Shown here one piece after another: positions 12,690 to 26,700 of a stretch of 64,000 nucleotides of DNA. The stretch lies in assembly GCF_031877795.1 (NCBI RefSeq), contig NC_133937.1:18317501-18381500 (forward strand), written 5' to 3'. The position numbers were made by a program, and so were the translations under genes. The stretch comes from Strix aluco (Eukaryota; Chordata; Aves; Strigiformes; Strigidae). The notes below the pieces were generated by a model, which saw only the letters and a list, made by a program, of their open reading frames with translations, searched no databases and was not told the origin of the DNA. Within the stretch, counting starts at the first letter, position 1, and each line of letters opens with the position of its first letter.

Positions 12690-14656
12690 AGTGTTTATTT
12701 ACTAACAATGACATAAAATACATCTTAATATATTTTTATTTCTTTACAAATTAAAAGATGCATTGGAAAAACAAGTGAAGAAAATGAAAGGTTCATTTAC
12801 GATTTCATTTCCACCCCCACACCCCCCAATATTAATACTAGAAATTAGTATTTGTGGAAGTCTGGGGTTGCTGTGCCTTATATTCCTGGGAAGTTCTTTT
12901 TCCCCTCTGGTTAAAAATCCTCTAGGTTTTTGGTTGGAGGCAGTATGTGGAGTAAAAAGTCGGCCACATTCATACAAAAACGCTGAAGGTTCTGTCAACT
13001 ACATCTTGAAAGAGTTTCTCCATTACAATTTTCATACTCCCCTTTCTGTGTAGTGATGGGAGGGAAGACAAACTAGCAGCATTAGAAGAAAAATGGATTT
13101 ATATACATGCTACAGGATATGGAACTAAAACCACAGCCAGATATTTTTCTGATCTTAACAAGGACTTTCCTCTGAAATACCAAGCCCAGATAATATGTTC
13201 TCTAATCCACCCACATTCTTCCACTTTTAGTGCTACTGGTAGCTTAAACTCCTGGGTATTGTAAGAACACTTTGTTAAGTGTTCAAGCTAAAATATACAA
13301 GCCCCCTTTCAAAAGTGAATAAACAAAGCCCTTAGAATTCTGAATTTGATTTACACTCACTCCCTCTTTGCAGGAGTCTCCTCATGCACCCTTGCAGAAT
13401 GGAGCAGCAGAGTGGCCAAAGTGGATGGATTAATCTGTCTGAGGTATTTTAGTTTAACAAACAGGCTTATAAAAAGGTTTTGTGCAAGCTGATCAGTAGG
13501 TAGAATGGGGGAGGGTATAAACATCCAGTAATGAAACTCTTCACTATGGCCCAGATGTTTTCAATAACTGAAATCAGGTACTTGCAATACCTACTACAGT
13601 ACAGTCTAAATCTTAGTTTTTTATCCCCTTCCTTTTATTCCAGGGTACAAAGCAGTCTCAAAGTTGCATCAGTATAAATCAAATTCCCACTGGTTTGCTA
13701 TGATTCACAATAATATGGTTGAAAATGGCCATTTCCTTATCATCCAGTTCCTACACAGCCTCACATCACCTTGTTAAAAGTATTTTCTGCTTAAGGTTAA
13801 GAGGCTTTTGTTCCCACCACCATCTGGATAGACAGGTAAGCTCTGGAGGAGAGGCCATGGAACATGGATCGAGCAGGACATTGCAGAGCCATGCAATGAT
13901 AAGGAGTCACCACACACGCCAACAGGAAGCACTGTCTCTACCCCTACGCTGTTCAGAAGCTGCTGTTGCTCACTGAACTATTACTTACGCCATTACAGAT
14001 CTGCACAGCAACTTATAGTACAGGGAAGATTGTGGAAATAAATTTGCCCTGCTGCCTCCTGGCTTACTACTCATTTTCTTTTTTCATGGATTTCTGGTTC
14101 AGACAGCCACATGATACATCTGTGCTCTGCAATGTCATGTTTCACTCTTAAGAGGAGACACAAAATGTTTGGCTGCTCCAGCTCCCATCACCTGACCTGC
14201 CTCTTGTCCTCCCCACCCGCGCATCCTCTTCACACTTGGAGCATGCACACGCGCCCATACAAACACACAGCAACTACCAGAAGTTTTGAAGAGTTATCGC
14301 TTTTTCACCCAATGTTGAATCATGTACAGTGAACTGAAAAAAACTACATTCATTACGACAGGATTAGCGAGCATGGGGTGGGGGGGTGAACTCCTGCCAA
14401 GCACAGGAAACAATTTAGATGCAAGTAAAAGACCTGGTATCAAAGGCCTTTTTTTTTTAGCCCTCACCAGGAAAATTTTTCATCTCTCATACAGGTCTGG
14501 GAGAGGTTGAAAGGATTTCTGCTTATGCAATGTGTATTAAAAATTATGGAATTGTACAGATTTCTATGTTGTCCTTTTTGAGGGCGCTGGGCCTTCTGAT
14601 CAGGTCATTAGTGGAGACTGAAATGTCACTGCTGAGTTCCAGCACCACTCCCTCCT
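12690..14656 (-). other. SEC24C: SEC24C 3' untranslated region (probable)
   Basis: The roughly 2 kb after the SEC24C stop codon has no coding potential. On the minus strand, AATAAA hexamers occur at 12735-12740 and 12694-12699, followed by U-rich sequence, so cleavage near 12.67-12.72 kb is likely. The 3' end is inferred and a shorter UTR cannot be excluded. Confidence 0.55.
12694..12740 (-). terminator. SEC24C: Candidate SEC24C polyadenylation signals (two AATAAA)
   Basis: Two canonical AATAAA hexamers (12735-12740 and 12694-12699) lie 41 bp apart on the minus strand at the far end of the presumed 3'UTR. U-rich sequence lies just downstream. No experimental 3' end is available. Confidence 0.5.
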
Positions 14657-14797
14657 CTAGCTCAGTAGCTGCCGAATCTCCTTGTGCATGTGACACAGGA
14701 AGTCCACATATGAAGCCCCCCCACTCAGGCTCTTGTCTTCCACTAGAAAGTGTTTGAACAGCATTTCCAGCTTATCTTCTTGCTTCACAATTATTAA
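14657..14797 (-). CDS. SEC24C: SEC24C last coding exon
   Basis: 141 nt, acceptor TTTTTTGTAG. It encodes [20 protein letters not shown] and [18 protein letters not shown], then TAG. The closing residues are invariant in vertebrate SEC24C/D, so the C-terminus is complete. Confidence 0.97.
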   Translation of the reverse strand, partial: LIIVKQEDKLEMLFKHFLVEDKSLSGGASYVDFLCHMHKEIRQLLS

Positions 14798-17700
14798 CTA
14801 CAAAAAACAAAATAAGAACAAAACCAACAGTGAGTAGTTAGCAGAATTAATGTTCTTGGAAGAAAGAACAAAAAGCTAAATAGCTCAAAACTCCAAAGAT
14901 AGGTAACCAGAAACACAGCATATATAGCTTATGTGCATTGACTTCTCTAACTAAGCTGGATTAAGTCTCAATCCTTTCTAAATAGAAGGAAAATACCACG
15001 TACGTGGTTTGTGCAGTAGTGTATTATAACAGGTCTGAAAAAAATTAGTTTTAGAACTATGATAAGCACAGAACTCCAAAACTAGTAACAAATTTTTTTT
15101 CAGATCCTTGAAAACTTTATGTTTGAATCACATTTATGAGATCAGGAAGATTAAGTTCAGCATTGCAGCATTACCAGGCATCACCTGCTCTGCTAGAAGG
15201 GAAGGGGATTTAAGGCTGTGAATGGGGGACAACATTTTTACCTTCATGTAGCGGGATCTCTGCACTTGAAGCATGTCAACAATAGATCGTACTTTCTTTG
15301 AAAAGGGGTTTTCCAAGACAGGCAGGGTACTCTGGAATGAAAGATATCCATTAGTCACACAAAGTAGAGCAACGTTAAACAAAACTCAGCAGTTCTGTCA
15401 TATTACATAAGGGTAGAGATATCTCTACCTCTACTAATGTACAATCCCTTTGACCTCAACTAGTTAAAGGAGAATATAACATGGTATCAGAATTAAAGGT
15501 CAATTATTTGTTTTATTTACATATCAACTGTTCTCCACACTGTCAGTAGAGATGTGACTTGTCAAATAAAGCTGTGCAAAAGCATGCCTGACATGCCCAG
15601 ACTAGGGACATTTCCACTAGTTTCATACACCTGTGCTTCTCTTGTTCCTAGTATGAAAAATTTAGCACTATATTCTAAACTTGCTTTCTCATTGTTTAAA
15701 GTTTTGGGTGACTATCACAGACACTAGCTCCCACACTGCCATCCAGCTCACCAAAGCGTTGCTAATCTGACTGAAGGATGATACTCCAAAGAGGTTCTGG
15801 ATCAGGCCTTGCTGCACATTGACTCCCACCCACACAAAGATGTTCAGTCCATTTTCCAGCAGGTATATATCGCCCTTGGAGAGACGTTCCTCTGAGTTCC
15901 GGATTGCTGCTGGCAAGGAGTCACTGTCAACATCTGCTTTGGTCTGTTTTAGAGTGAAATAAAAAAAAAAAGTCAAGGTTATAAAACAAGAACATCTTAT
16001 GAAGTCCTGAAAATTTCTGCCACTAAGACCCCAACGGCTTTTGCATTTCTAGGACTTGTAAGACTGCAATAACTGTGACTGAAGTATCATCTTCCTTAGC
16101 TTAGTCTTCTTACTGAACATGACCCAGAAGCAGGTCAGAGACTCTTGGTCAGCAAAAGAGAACATAAAGCTTCTGTCAAATTACTCTGTAGTTCCAATAT
16201 TGCCTCCTGGAGTAGGAATGTAATTAGCTGTTAGTATTATTCCAGCAACTATGGTACTGAAAAGTCAGAATAGTATGTGGAGTTGCCCTGCAATGATGAA
16301 AATTACTACATAAAGTTACATGAAGCTTTAGAACTTTTAAAAGACTATGAAAGTGTCAAAAGTGTCTTCTCTGCTACTAGTCATATGCTCACAGCTCAGG
16401 AAAAAAATCCCCCAGCAAATTCAGAAGATGACCAGTAATGCATCTATCACTGAGTGGAATTAAGTGTCCCAACAGATAGCAGATCCCAAATCCTTCTCAA
16501 ATCACTTTCCCTTGCTAAAACATAAATGCCAGTCCTTATGACGAGTCAAGACAACAGCAAGTCTCAAGTAGTAAGAACATCCTGAATTACTCACGAGGGG
16601 CAAAAGCCTGGGATAGAAGAAAACATTTGTTTCTGCCACATCCATGGATGTGACTAACTGACGAATGTAGGCACGATCATCCGTTGTGACCTCCGGACCA
16701 GGCTGAAGGACGTCGCTCTTCAACACACAATTCAAGTACACAGGAAGCAGCTTCATGCATTCAGGGAGGATGAGCTACAAGTCACAAGCAGACAGAAGCT
16801 GGTCAGCTGTCTTGCTGAATAAACTTATGTTTGACAAAACAAGTCTTGCATGAACCAATAAAGTGTGGTACAGCTGTGAGAAGTCAAAGCTGATAGTCTA
16901 ATTATATCATCATACTTGCAAAAGTAACATAAAACTTTTCCCTGGAGCAGGCAGTGCTTCCCAGGCTCCAGACAGGTGTCCAACAAGCCATTCTCAACTA
17001 CAGTTTTATTTGCAGTCTCTCTACTTCCTCGAGTCTTCTCTGCAAATTTCTGCTGAGCAGAGCAATTGACTTTTGAGTAGGTTAAGTACGAAGAAGTTCT
17101 CATCACCTTTTAATACCCAAGCCTGTGATTCAAGTGAAAGCATCGGAGTTTACCTGGCCAGCAGAAGAGGGACTAGCACAGTTCTTTCGATAGCAAGCTA
17201 GGATCTGGGCACACTGGTTGATCAGTGCATCTCGTACAGTCTTTACTGGACTACTCAGAACTCCTCGATATGCTGCACAGAAAGAGGAAATGGATGAATG
17301 GCTATCAAGTGATGGCTCATGAACAGTAAAAAACCCAACACTACTTCCACAAAGTAAAGCTAAACAACTATTGTTTACAAACTCTTTTTTCCCCCTTCCC
17401 CTTCAAACTTGTGGGAAATAAATGATACATTCCTACTGAAGATCTGAAAAAGCTCATTTACTCCGTTTTATTACACATTCTTCAACTGTCTATCTCCCAT
17501 GTACTTTAAAGTACACTTAGTCATACCTGAAAGCATGGGGTACTATAAAAACTCCTTTTATGCCTGTCCATCTTTCTCTATTGCCATTAAAATGTAAGAA
17601 AAACAGCTCATTTTCAGGCTATCAAACATACACAACTCTAAATCTCTGCTGGATCCGTAGGCTTTTGCTGCAAACTAGAAAGGGTAAATAGGGTACAATG

Positions 17701-20700
17701 TATAAAAGTATGATATTTATCTCAGATCTATGAGCAAGGGCCACCATTTCCTATTCCCAGAGCAAAATTCTGGAACAGTTAAAGAACAAACTAAAACAGT
17801 ACAAAAATAAATACAAGGATGAATTCAGACAGTTGTCAATACAAACCTCTATTAAAAAAAATTAGACAAGAATTTGTATGAAGGATAAGCCTATACCCTC
17901 GTATCTGTACCTCTCGTCCTAAACAACAATACCATCATCAGAGCTTTATGCTCTTTCCCATAAGTGACTGAAATATCAGGATTGCCACCTGACATTCGAT
18001 GCAAAGAGAATAAACAGGAGTCACTGGATGACAACGGGCATTTTAATAGCAGTTAAAGGTTGCAATTATTGTTACCATATTCACCCTTACCATATTTAGC
18101 CAAGTAATTGATGAGCGTGTCTGTCTCACAGTTTCGATAGAGGTCAGCAAGCTGCGTGCAACAGTTTAAGGAGAGGTTGTGAATGCGGAGTCGTCGCTGT
18201 CCTGCGCAACTTGTATATAGCAGAGCACACTGTAGGAGACAAAAGTGTCAGAATATAGAAAAACGAGGTCCTGCTACAATAAGAAATGCAGGGTCTGAAT
18301 ATACTTCATTGAAAACTAGGACTCAGATGCCTAAATAAAGAAGATAATTCTGTAAAAGTCTTGCATAATAAGGTAAAAGCATATGCTAGGAATCAGGGTC
18401 AATGAAAGGTAACAAGCAGCGTTAGCAGTTTCTATTAAGGGAACTGGTCTTGGAAAATAGATTGAAGCAGTCTAGGTCACCCTGAAAACTAGTTAAGGGT
18501 ACAGAAGGGGCAGGAAGAAAGAATGAATGAACAGTTCCTTGAAGGAATATCTAACAACTCGGTTCAGAGCAATCTCATCCTCTTCTGCAACGGGCACTCT
18601 CCCCACTTGAGATTTGGTTCCGCCTTGACACAGTGTTGTTGACAGTTCTAAATTGTCAACTCACTTCTTTCTCCTAGAAAGCTTCCCCCCCTCACCTGAA
18701 GGAGGGCACCACTGTCTTCACTCAGTTTGTCATCGTGCTTGAATTCCACTGTGATTGTTTTATTACAATCCAAACCTGCCATCTCTACATCAGTTGTGTT
18801 GCTCATGTAGAAAGCTCCAAAAAAGTCAGTGGCTCGGATGCCTAAAAAAGAAAAAAAACCCAACATGAACCATTTCCAACAGAATAACAAGACAGCCTTT
18901 GGAGTCCTGCAAATCCTAAATTACCTTGACAGACTTCAGCAGGGATCTTTGCTCAGTCTCAACAAAAGTCCTAGAATCTCAAAGCTTTGGCAGAGCTTTT
19001 TGCATAGCCTAGTCTCAAGATGTTTTAAATTAGGGAAAAATCTGTTACTTCCCATATGACATACTTGAAGTGGTCAATTTATTAAGACTCATTCATGCTA
19101 ACACCCACCTGTGCTTGTGCGCACTCTCATTACAGCATCAAATCCCACTTCTTTCTGAACATCTCTTCTCAAGTCATTCAGGAACCTCTCCTGGTCTGTC
19201 TCCAGCTAGAACACAAGCAATAGTTCCAGTTTCATACTCCCATAAATCAGAGTTGCTCCATATATTATAAAGTAATTTAAAAACAGACACTACCTCCTGC
19301 AGTCTTACTCTAAAAATCAGCCATCATACAGTGCTCAGTACCCTGCTAATAAAATATTGTGCTAAAAGGTAACAAGCATCACTTTTCTTGTTGTTGTTTT
19401 TATTATTAATAGAGACATTTTGTATAAAGACATAAAGCTAACAAAATAATTTTGGTGAAAAATCTTTAAATTTAAGTAGCAATTTACTTCCAAAGAAGTA
19501 CTTGTTCACTATGGTTCACGCTATGAAAAAGAACTCTTAACTAAACAATAGTTCTTATTTAGATCAAATACCAGTCTGAGTCAGCATCACTCTTACCTGG
19601 AAATATGCGTACTTATAAATGGAGCCTCCTGTCTGGTAAGTTACTACACCTAGTGTCGCCACATCCAAATACTGGTTTGGAAACAGGAACAGATCCACAC
19701 AGCAGCCCTGGGCCACACAGTCCTTGGCCAAGTTGTTGTAAAAGCTTGTCTGTGGTTGAAACAAAGTCTAAGAAAGGAAGTCAGAAATGAGATCAGAAGT
19801 TTGCAGTAAGAAAAGGAAACAGATCCAGTTTACAATCCCAGTCACTACACTTTTATATTTTAAGTCTCTGTTCAGGGAGATTAGGATCATATTAATTCTT
19901 CCTGATGCTGCCTTTGAAGAACTGTTGAATATTATGAAAATTATTACACATCTTGCATTAATTGTAAGTTCAGCACACTTACTTTAACCCAACTATGGTA
20001 TTTTATCCTGTATAAGAATACAGATCTATCTCTTCCTATTCTCATACCAGAGCTGTCCTTATGATGCCAAGTCTACACAGCTCTGCTTGAGAACAGAAGA
20101 TAAAGGTGCAATGTTAAAAGACATTAGTTGGGATGGTTACATTATGTGCTACCCTTGTAATTTCTTTGCTGTTGCTTGAGTTACTTTATCCCATAAAGAG
20201 TATAATATAGACCTGTTATGTATGCATCACACAAGTCATTACCTTCTCCTTATCTGTGTTGATCAGTTTCTTATCATCCCTGTTCTTTAACTTCCCTGGA
20301 GCCTCTGCGATGGGCAGAGAGGTGTGGAAAATGAAGAGCTTGCCAGCACACTCAGCTGCCTGCAGGAAAGGGAGTGCAATAGAGCAGGTTAAAAACATTT
20401 ATAAAAATTGTAAGGGAAACCATTATTCAAGAACAAGCATTCAAGCATCCGCATTACTTCACTTCTTCATGTCAGGAAGGCTCTCTATCAGACACACAGG
20501 CTCGGTGATCACTTGGTTACTTTAGTGGTATCCAACTCGGGGAGCACAGCTTACTGATCAGTTACAGAACAGCATGTTTCAGTTCTACTGGACCTGTGCT
20601 AGTTCCACGGCAGGGAGAAAAGGACTAGCTCCAAGGAGACAGTAAGCAGGACTCTGCTACAAAAGGTTTTGTGCTAAAGTGTTAGACTACTTTCTTCTCT

Positions 20701-23700
20701 GATTTGCAGCTACTGAGTTTGTGGAAAAGTGTCACAGAAATGGCAAAGGATTTTGTAATCTGAGCTTCAACAGATCATTAATTTTAAATCAATAACCTAT
20801 GTCAACACTAGCCAATGTTTAGTAGGTTATTTTCTCTGACACATGCAGTATGTAAACAATCAATTAGTAATTTATATTACTTCTTGATTGGACAATTGCC
20901 GTGAAAACTGAGTTTAAGAGAGACTTCTAAGGACTTACATGACAGACAAATAAAGCTATAGGAACAGTTTTGGATGGAATCATTCAGACAATCAATTCAA
21001 CCAGTACATACAAGTCTGAGTTAGATCGTGCACGTAATGATCCGGATGAAGTACTGGAATGGTAGAACTTTAGGAAAGGTTTACTTGGTTAACACATTGT
21101 TGCGGGCAACTTCAAGAGACTGCATTCTCTCCTTTTATTTAAGATTATACCAGTGCTTCAAGCACAGGATTAGAAAGACACCATGTTACAGAACTCCTCA
21201 ATGAGACATGACAGACTTCAGCACTTGGTTTTAATGTTGGACGGTCTTTTTTTTTTTGTAGGTTCTATAAACTGTTCAAAGCAAAACCCAGCCAGGTAAC
21301 AGAGTAAGCCACATTCTTGTACTTTGAGCAAAAATTATTAAAAAAAAAAAATCAGGTAGGGAACAGTTAGCTAGCTACACAGAACCAGAGGTACATGCAC
21401 TTGAGGAATGAGCCAAGCACTCCCTACATATAGCACATCTACCCCAAGGGGACTTACGAAAAGCTTTAGAATTGTCTTAGTGTGTGTTAGCACAATATAA
21501 ACATCAGAGTACTCAGACTGAAAACAATTTGCCATGACAATGCATTTACTAACCTTCAGCGCCTCCAGTCCTGCTTGAATCACAGGTGCAAAAACAGTTT
21601 CTGTTTCTCTTGTGTCTGCAAACATTTCTGGAATCTGATCCAGCAAACTAGCAAAGAACAAGAAAAAGGAGGAATTCAAGATTCCATTTAATTGGAAAAG
21701 CCACAGAATTGCAGTTGATGATCTGTGAGACTGAGGTGGTGTAAACAGAAGTCCCCAATGTGTCTATAAATTTGCATATTTTTTATAGTATTTGGAATCT
21801 CATTTATCTGTGAAATAAATGATGCTTTGTCATTCTTCATTGGCTTCTCTCATCCATATCCTCAGTGCTTGCTGTATAGCCTCAGCTGATGCTCTTTTAA
21901 TATATTCTAATATATATTGATAAGTAAACTCTTAGGAAAGACTAGTGACATTTGGCCTCTGTTTGCCAAGCACCCTGTGTATTATTCAAAGATTAACAGG
22001 TTTAATCCACAGTTCTGTATTTATGCTTGTTAATGCACTACAAAACAAGCTAGAGATTTTCTTTAAAAGCATACAGTGCCAGGTCTAGTTCCCAAGATTT
22101 AGCTAGCTACAGACTATAGTTTAAATACAGTTCAATTACCATGTTAAATAGTTTGCCAAAACTTTGCTAATTTCTTTTTCTTTCCTTCTAGATTTTATCT
22201 TCTCTATCCCACTCATTCAATTTTCTCCACAGAACCAAAATTAGACACCACTGTTGTCTCAGTTTACAGTTATTTAAGGCAATTGCCTTAATGACAGGGA
22301 TTCAGTATTCTTACAACTTTCACTCTGCATCATTCTATAGTTGTGTTTTGTTTTTTTCTCAGAAATGCTCTTCTGCAGTAAATCCCCTTATATATACCTT
22401 CTACCAAGCTGGACTACGAGCCAAATACAACCTTACTCCATGAATTTTCCCATCCTACTTTGCCAGCTTAATCTCAAGGAGTATTGGAACTTAATATACA
22501 TGGAGTGACTTCTAGATTAATAACATGACAAATAAGCATGCAACACTTGAATCTACCAAACAATAAGTTTACTATACACATTGTGTATCAGTTTCTATTA
22601 CCTGGCAATAACTGTCCTGGACTCATTCACATTCACCAGAAAACCATCAAGGAGCGGCACAAACATATCTGCCACATCTGAGACGACCATCATTTGTGGC
22701 TGTGCCAGTGAGCTCTTCACGTTATAGAAGTGTAACACTTTGTTGTAGGTGACAAAGCCTACTCGAATGGCTGATTCCTTCATGTTGCCTTCCCTGTAAG
22801 AGACATACTTGCCTTCACATCTAAGTAGACAGTGAAATCATGACACAGAATTCAACACAGTAAGGGATAAGGGAAAAATGAAAGGAAGGAAAATTTCTTT
22901 TCACCTAGAAAGGTATCCAGAAAGATGTTCTGCTTGGCCTTTTTTTCTGAAGAAAAGCTTGTTAGGATTATAATTTTTTAATTTCTAACTTTTTTTAAAG
23001 GGAAAAAGTGAGTCTACCTCATTTTGATTGGCTACTGTAGTACACAATATACCTACCTGGGCAGGTAATCTAGGAGTGACTTTAATTCTTCACATATTAG
23101 CCTCACTAAGCCACTTTTCACAGCATTGTAAGACACATCAATCATGAAAATGAAAGCAGGTGGACTGGGAAACTTGTTATTCTGTGGAAGAGAGGGAAGA
23201 AGTCACATTACAGCCATGTAATGCAGCCCACAACAGCTCTGTAACACGGACAGATAAATGCTCGTCAAAACTAACAGCTTTCATGTACTTTTCTACTCAT
23301 GAGCAGTAGCTGTTTCTTCAGATGATTCTTCCTGCCCAACTAACAGACATGTAAGCGCACTGTGCTTGAAATGGACTGGTATTACGTGCCCTAGACTGAT
23401 TTTGCCATTGCTCAGTGAACAACAGGCTAATTATAGCTAAATCATCCATTTACATGACTAGACCAGATAGGGAAAGTAGGCAGGGAAGTTTCCTGCCAGT
23501 TCTCATGACTTTGGAATCTGATCAGACTTGTTATAGGTGATTTCATCAATATGAAGCAAAAGATTTTCCTCTCTTCAGAACTGCAACTTTTCCCTTCTAC
23601 TTAAATACCAGGTTTGCGTTGGGAAAGAAAAACTTGTTTCAGTCAACAGTTCTCTGAAGTCTATGGGTCATACTGGAAGGAGCACACAGAACAAAAGCAA

Positions 23701-26700
23701 AACAGAAGAACTTTCAAAAAAGCTGGGAAGATCACATCTAATTTGTATTAAAAATGCTTCTTACACTGTTAGAAGCAAGATAATTGTTTCCTCCCCTAAC
23801 TCGGAAGTAAAGCTGAGGCATCAGAAGGTAGCCAGTATATAGTTGCAAGATTTAGACATCTATTTTCCCAGCATTTATTTCAGCAGAGATATAAGTTGCT
23901 TTAATAAACACCTTGCACATATTTTTCCTATTCTTAGAAGGTCATTATTATTTAAATTTTTAATTTAAAATTGAACCAGCTCTGACAATATATATTCCTA
24001 CACGATTCTTGTGTTTTTAACCACTATGGCTCTATTTGAAATTTAAGTTCATTAGGTAAAGTCTGTCTTAGGCAACAGGTGGCACACTGCATAGTTACAA
24101 CTGTACTTTTCTTGAATCTCTCCTAGATTCTCCTTCTGCCCCAAGGACTACTGCAAGAGTCCCTCCTGCAGAATTGCTAGGGTAACAGCAGCTATAGCTG
24201 CTTATATAGCTCCAGAAGAAAACGACAGAGGCAGCTATAATAAAATTATATTATGTCATGTGTGATCAAGACTTCCTCTACTTTGGGAAGTAAGCAGACA
24301 AGTACATTATTTTACACAATGAAGCGGGTTGGATTAATGCTGTTAATTATCTCTGCCAGGTAGAAAGGAGCATATCATTCTTACTTTTAGGAAAATAGGC
24401 TTTTTATTTGAAAGCAAAACAAAATACAGTAATAAACACATACTACTGTACCTTGCAATAGTCAACTGTAGCTAGAAACTCATAAGACCCCAGCGATAAC
24501 TCAGGTCGGTCATAGAAGTCTACTCGCTTTCCAGTATGATCCAAATGCTGGAAGTAGTGAGGTGGCACTGGGAAAGGAAAAATCATTAAGTTCAGTGACA
24601 CACTTATGATAAACAATGTGACTAGAGCACTAACATGACAACAGCTGTTTCAAATAAAACTCTAGGAAAGCTGGCTAGGACTCTGTGCTAGCATGCAAGT
24701 ATTACTAAAAATATTAATGCCATTTAAAAGCACCATTAAAGCCAAAAAATACAGACAAACTGCTTCCAGCTTGTCTTATGCACCAGGTGGCACACTGTAT
24801 AGTGACTATTGTACTTTTCTTGAACAGCCTTTACGTTCTCATTTTATGTTTCATACAGAAGTGTCACTACAACATGCTCTTAGGATTCTTCTGAAGGATT
24901 TAGTCCAAAGGAAAAATAGAACAATCTTGTATAAGTAGTAACAAATGACTTACAACAGAATTTGAGGCAAACTACAGGCTACAACATTACTGACTCAATT
25001 CAGGCTTATGAAAAGATTGAGCTCCTTATTTTGCTATATGAGTTAGCTTTTTCCTTCCCTTCCCATGCTGCACAAGAGTAAAGCTTTCTAGGCACTCTTG
25101 GGTGCAGAGACTGCCATAATCCTTTTGTCAGAATAGACAGGGTACTTCTTACAATGGATTGTAAAGCATTAAGAAGGAGCTAGTAACCACATGCTCAGCA
25201 CCCAGTACTTCTGTGCTGGTACCAGGCATAAGAAAGTAAAACGGGAGTTAATCTAAGTTTTTGCCTACAAAAGTCAACTGCAGAAACAAAGAATTCCCTC
25301 GTGCCCCAAGAACTACCATGACAGAGTCCCTCCTGCACAATTACTAGAGTGACAAAATATATTCCAGCTATAGCTGCCTATATAGCTCCAAGGAAGAATA
25401 AAATGAGATTATCTGTAATGATAGTATTCACCACCTTTAGGTTATTCTAAACATTCAAAGTTTCAACAGTTCAAAAGAAAACAAAGTGACATCACTAAGA
25501 CTATACAATAAGCACCTATCACTCTTCTCTCCAAGTACACATCCAGCATGAGCTAATTACCTGATTGTTTTTGCAGAGAAAACAGAAATTGTTCTCAAGT
25601 ATTAGGTACAACTACATTGTATTTTCACAGCATTGCTTTCATCAGCAGTCTCTGAGCATTCCCCCCGTTTCTGCCCCTGCTCAGTTGTTACAGGTACAGC
25701 CATTCATACAGCTGCTGAGTGAGCAGGGACAGGGAATGCATGCAGACTGAAAATCACCAGACAGAAAAGTTTTTTAAAGTTGGCCATTTGTTGGTTTGCA
25801 CAAACAGTTATACAGCATAACTGAGGTGGTAAGAACAAACCATTAAAGACATCAGTGCTACCAAATGAAACACTCAAAACATCACCATAAGGTTTGTTGT
25901 ACCTTACATTCCACTGTGCCTTCAAAACAAATCCATGGATGTCATGCTATCAGCAGCATATAGTGACTTCTACTGAAAAGGAAGCCTGTTTTATATTAAT
26001 TTAGAAGAGCAACTAAGATTAACTGGTTTATATTGAACATGCCGATTCAGCTGTAGCAGATTTAGCTGCAATCTCATCTCCAAGCAGTGTTTAAACAGTT
26101 TAAAATGATATCTCAGTCTGTCATAGAAAAATATGTTTGAAATACCCTAAGAAACTAGCATAAACAATTTTTCAAACCACAATACATTATGCTACAAGTA
26201 CCTCATGTTAAAAATTTGGTACAGTACTACTGCAATGCATAAGCACCTATTTAATTTGAACATCATTTCAGAACTGAGCACTGAATGTTTTATGATTCTT
26301 TTTACAAGACTAAACACACATTAAAGCACAGTATACATTATAAATGATCATAAAATCATAAAGATTTATTTGCTTGCATCTTGTTCAAATATCACTCCAA
26401 TAGAGCCGAGAGATTGATTTCCAGAAGAAACCTTACCCTCAGTGACACAGCTGCAGAAACAACACTGGAACCTCCTTCCACCCTCAATGAATTGCATAAA
26501 AGGGCACATGTAAGCCTTGCACCTATTACATCGGACAGGACCGGATTCTCCATGGTCTACCAAATAAGGAAGGGTCTGTGGAAGCAGGGGAAAAAAATGA
26601 AAAGCTCACATGATGATGAGAAAGAAGTGACCACACATATCGCAGAGTTTAAAACTATCTCCCTGTACATTGCGTAGGATTTAGCATTTTGGCAGCTGTG

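Noticed and set aside
19597-19749. Shorter version of the SEC24C exon starting after an internal CAG
   Set aside because: The upstream TTTCTTAG acceptor adds TLFQPQ, which is conserved in SEC24C, so the longer exon (to 19767) is preferred.
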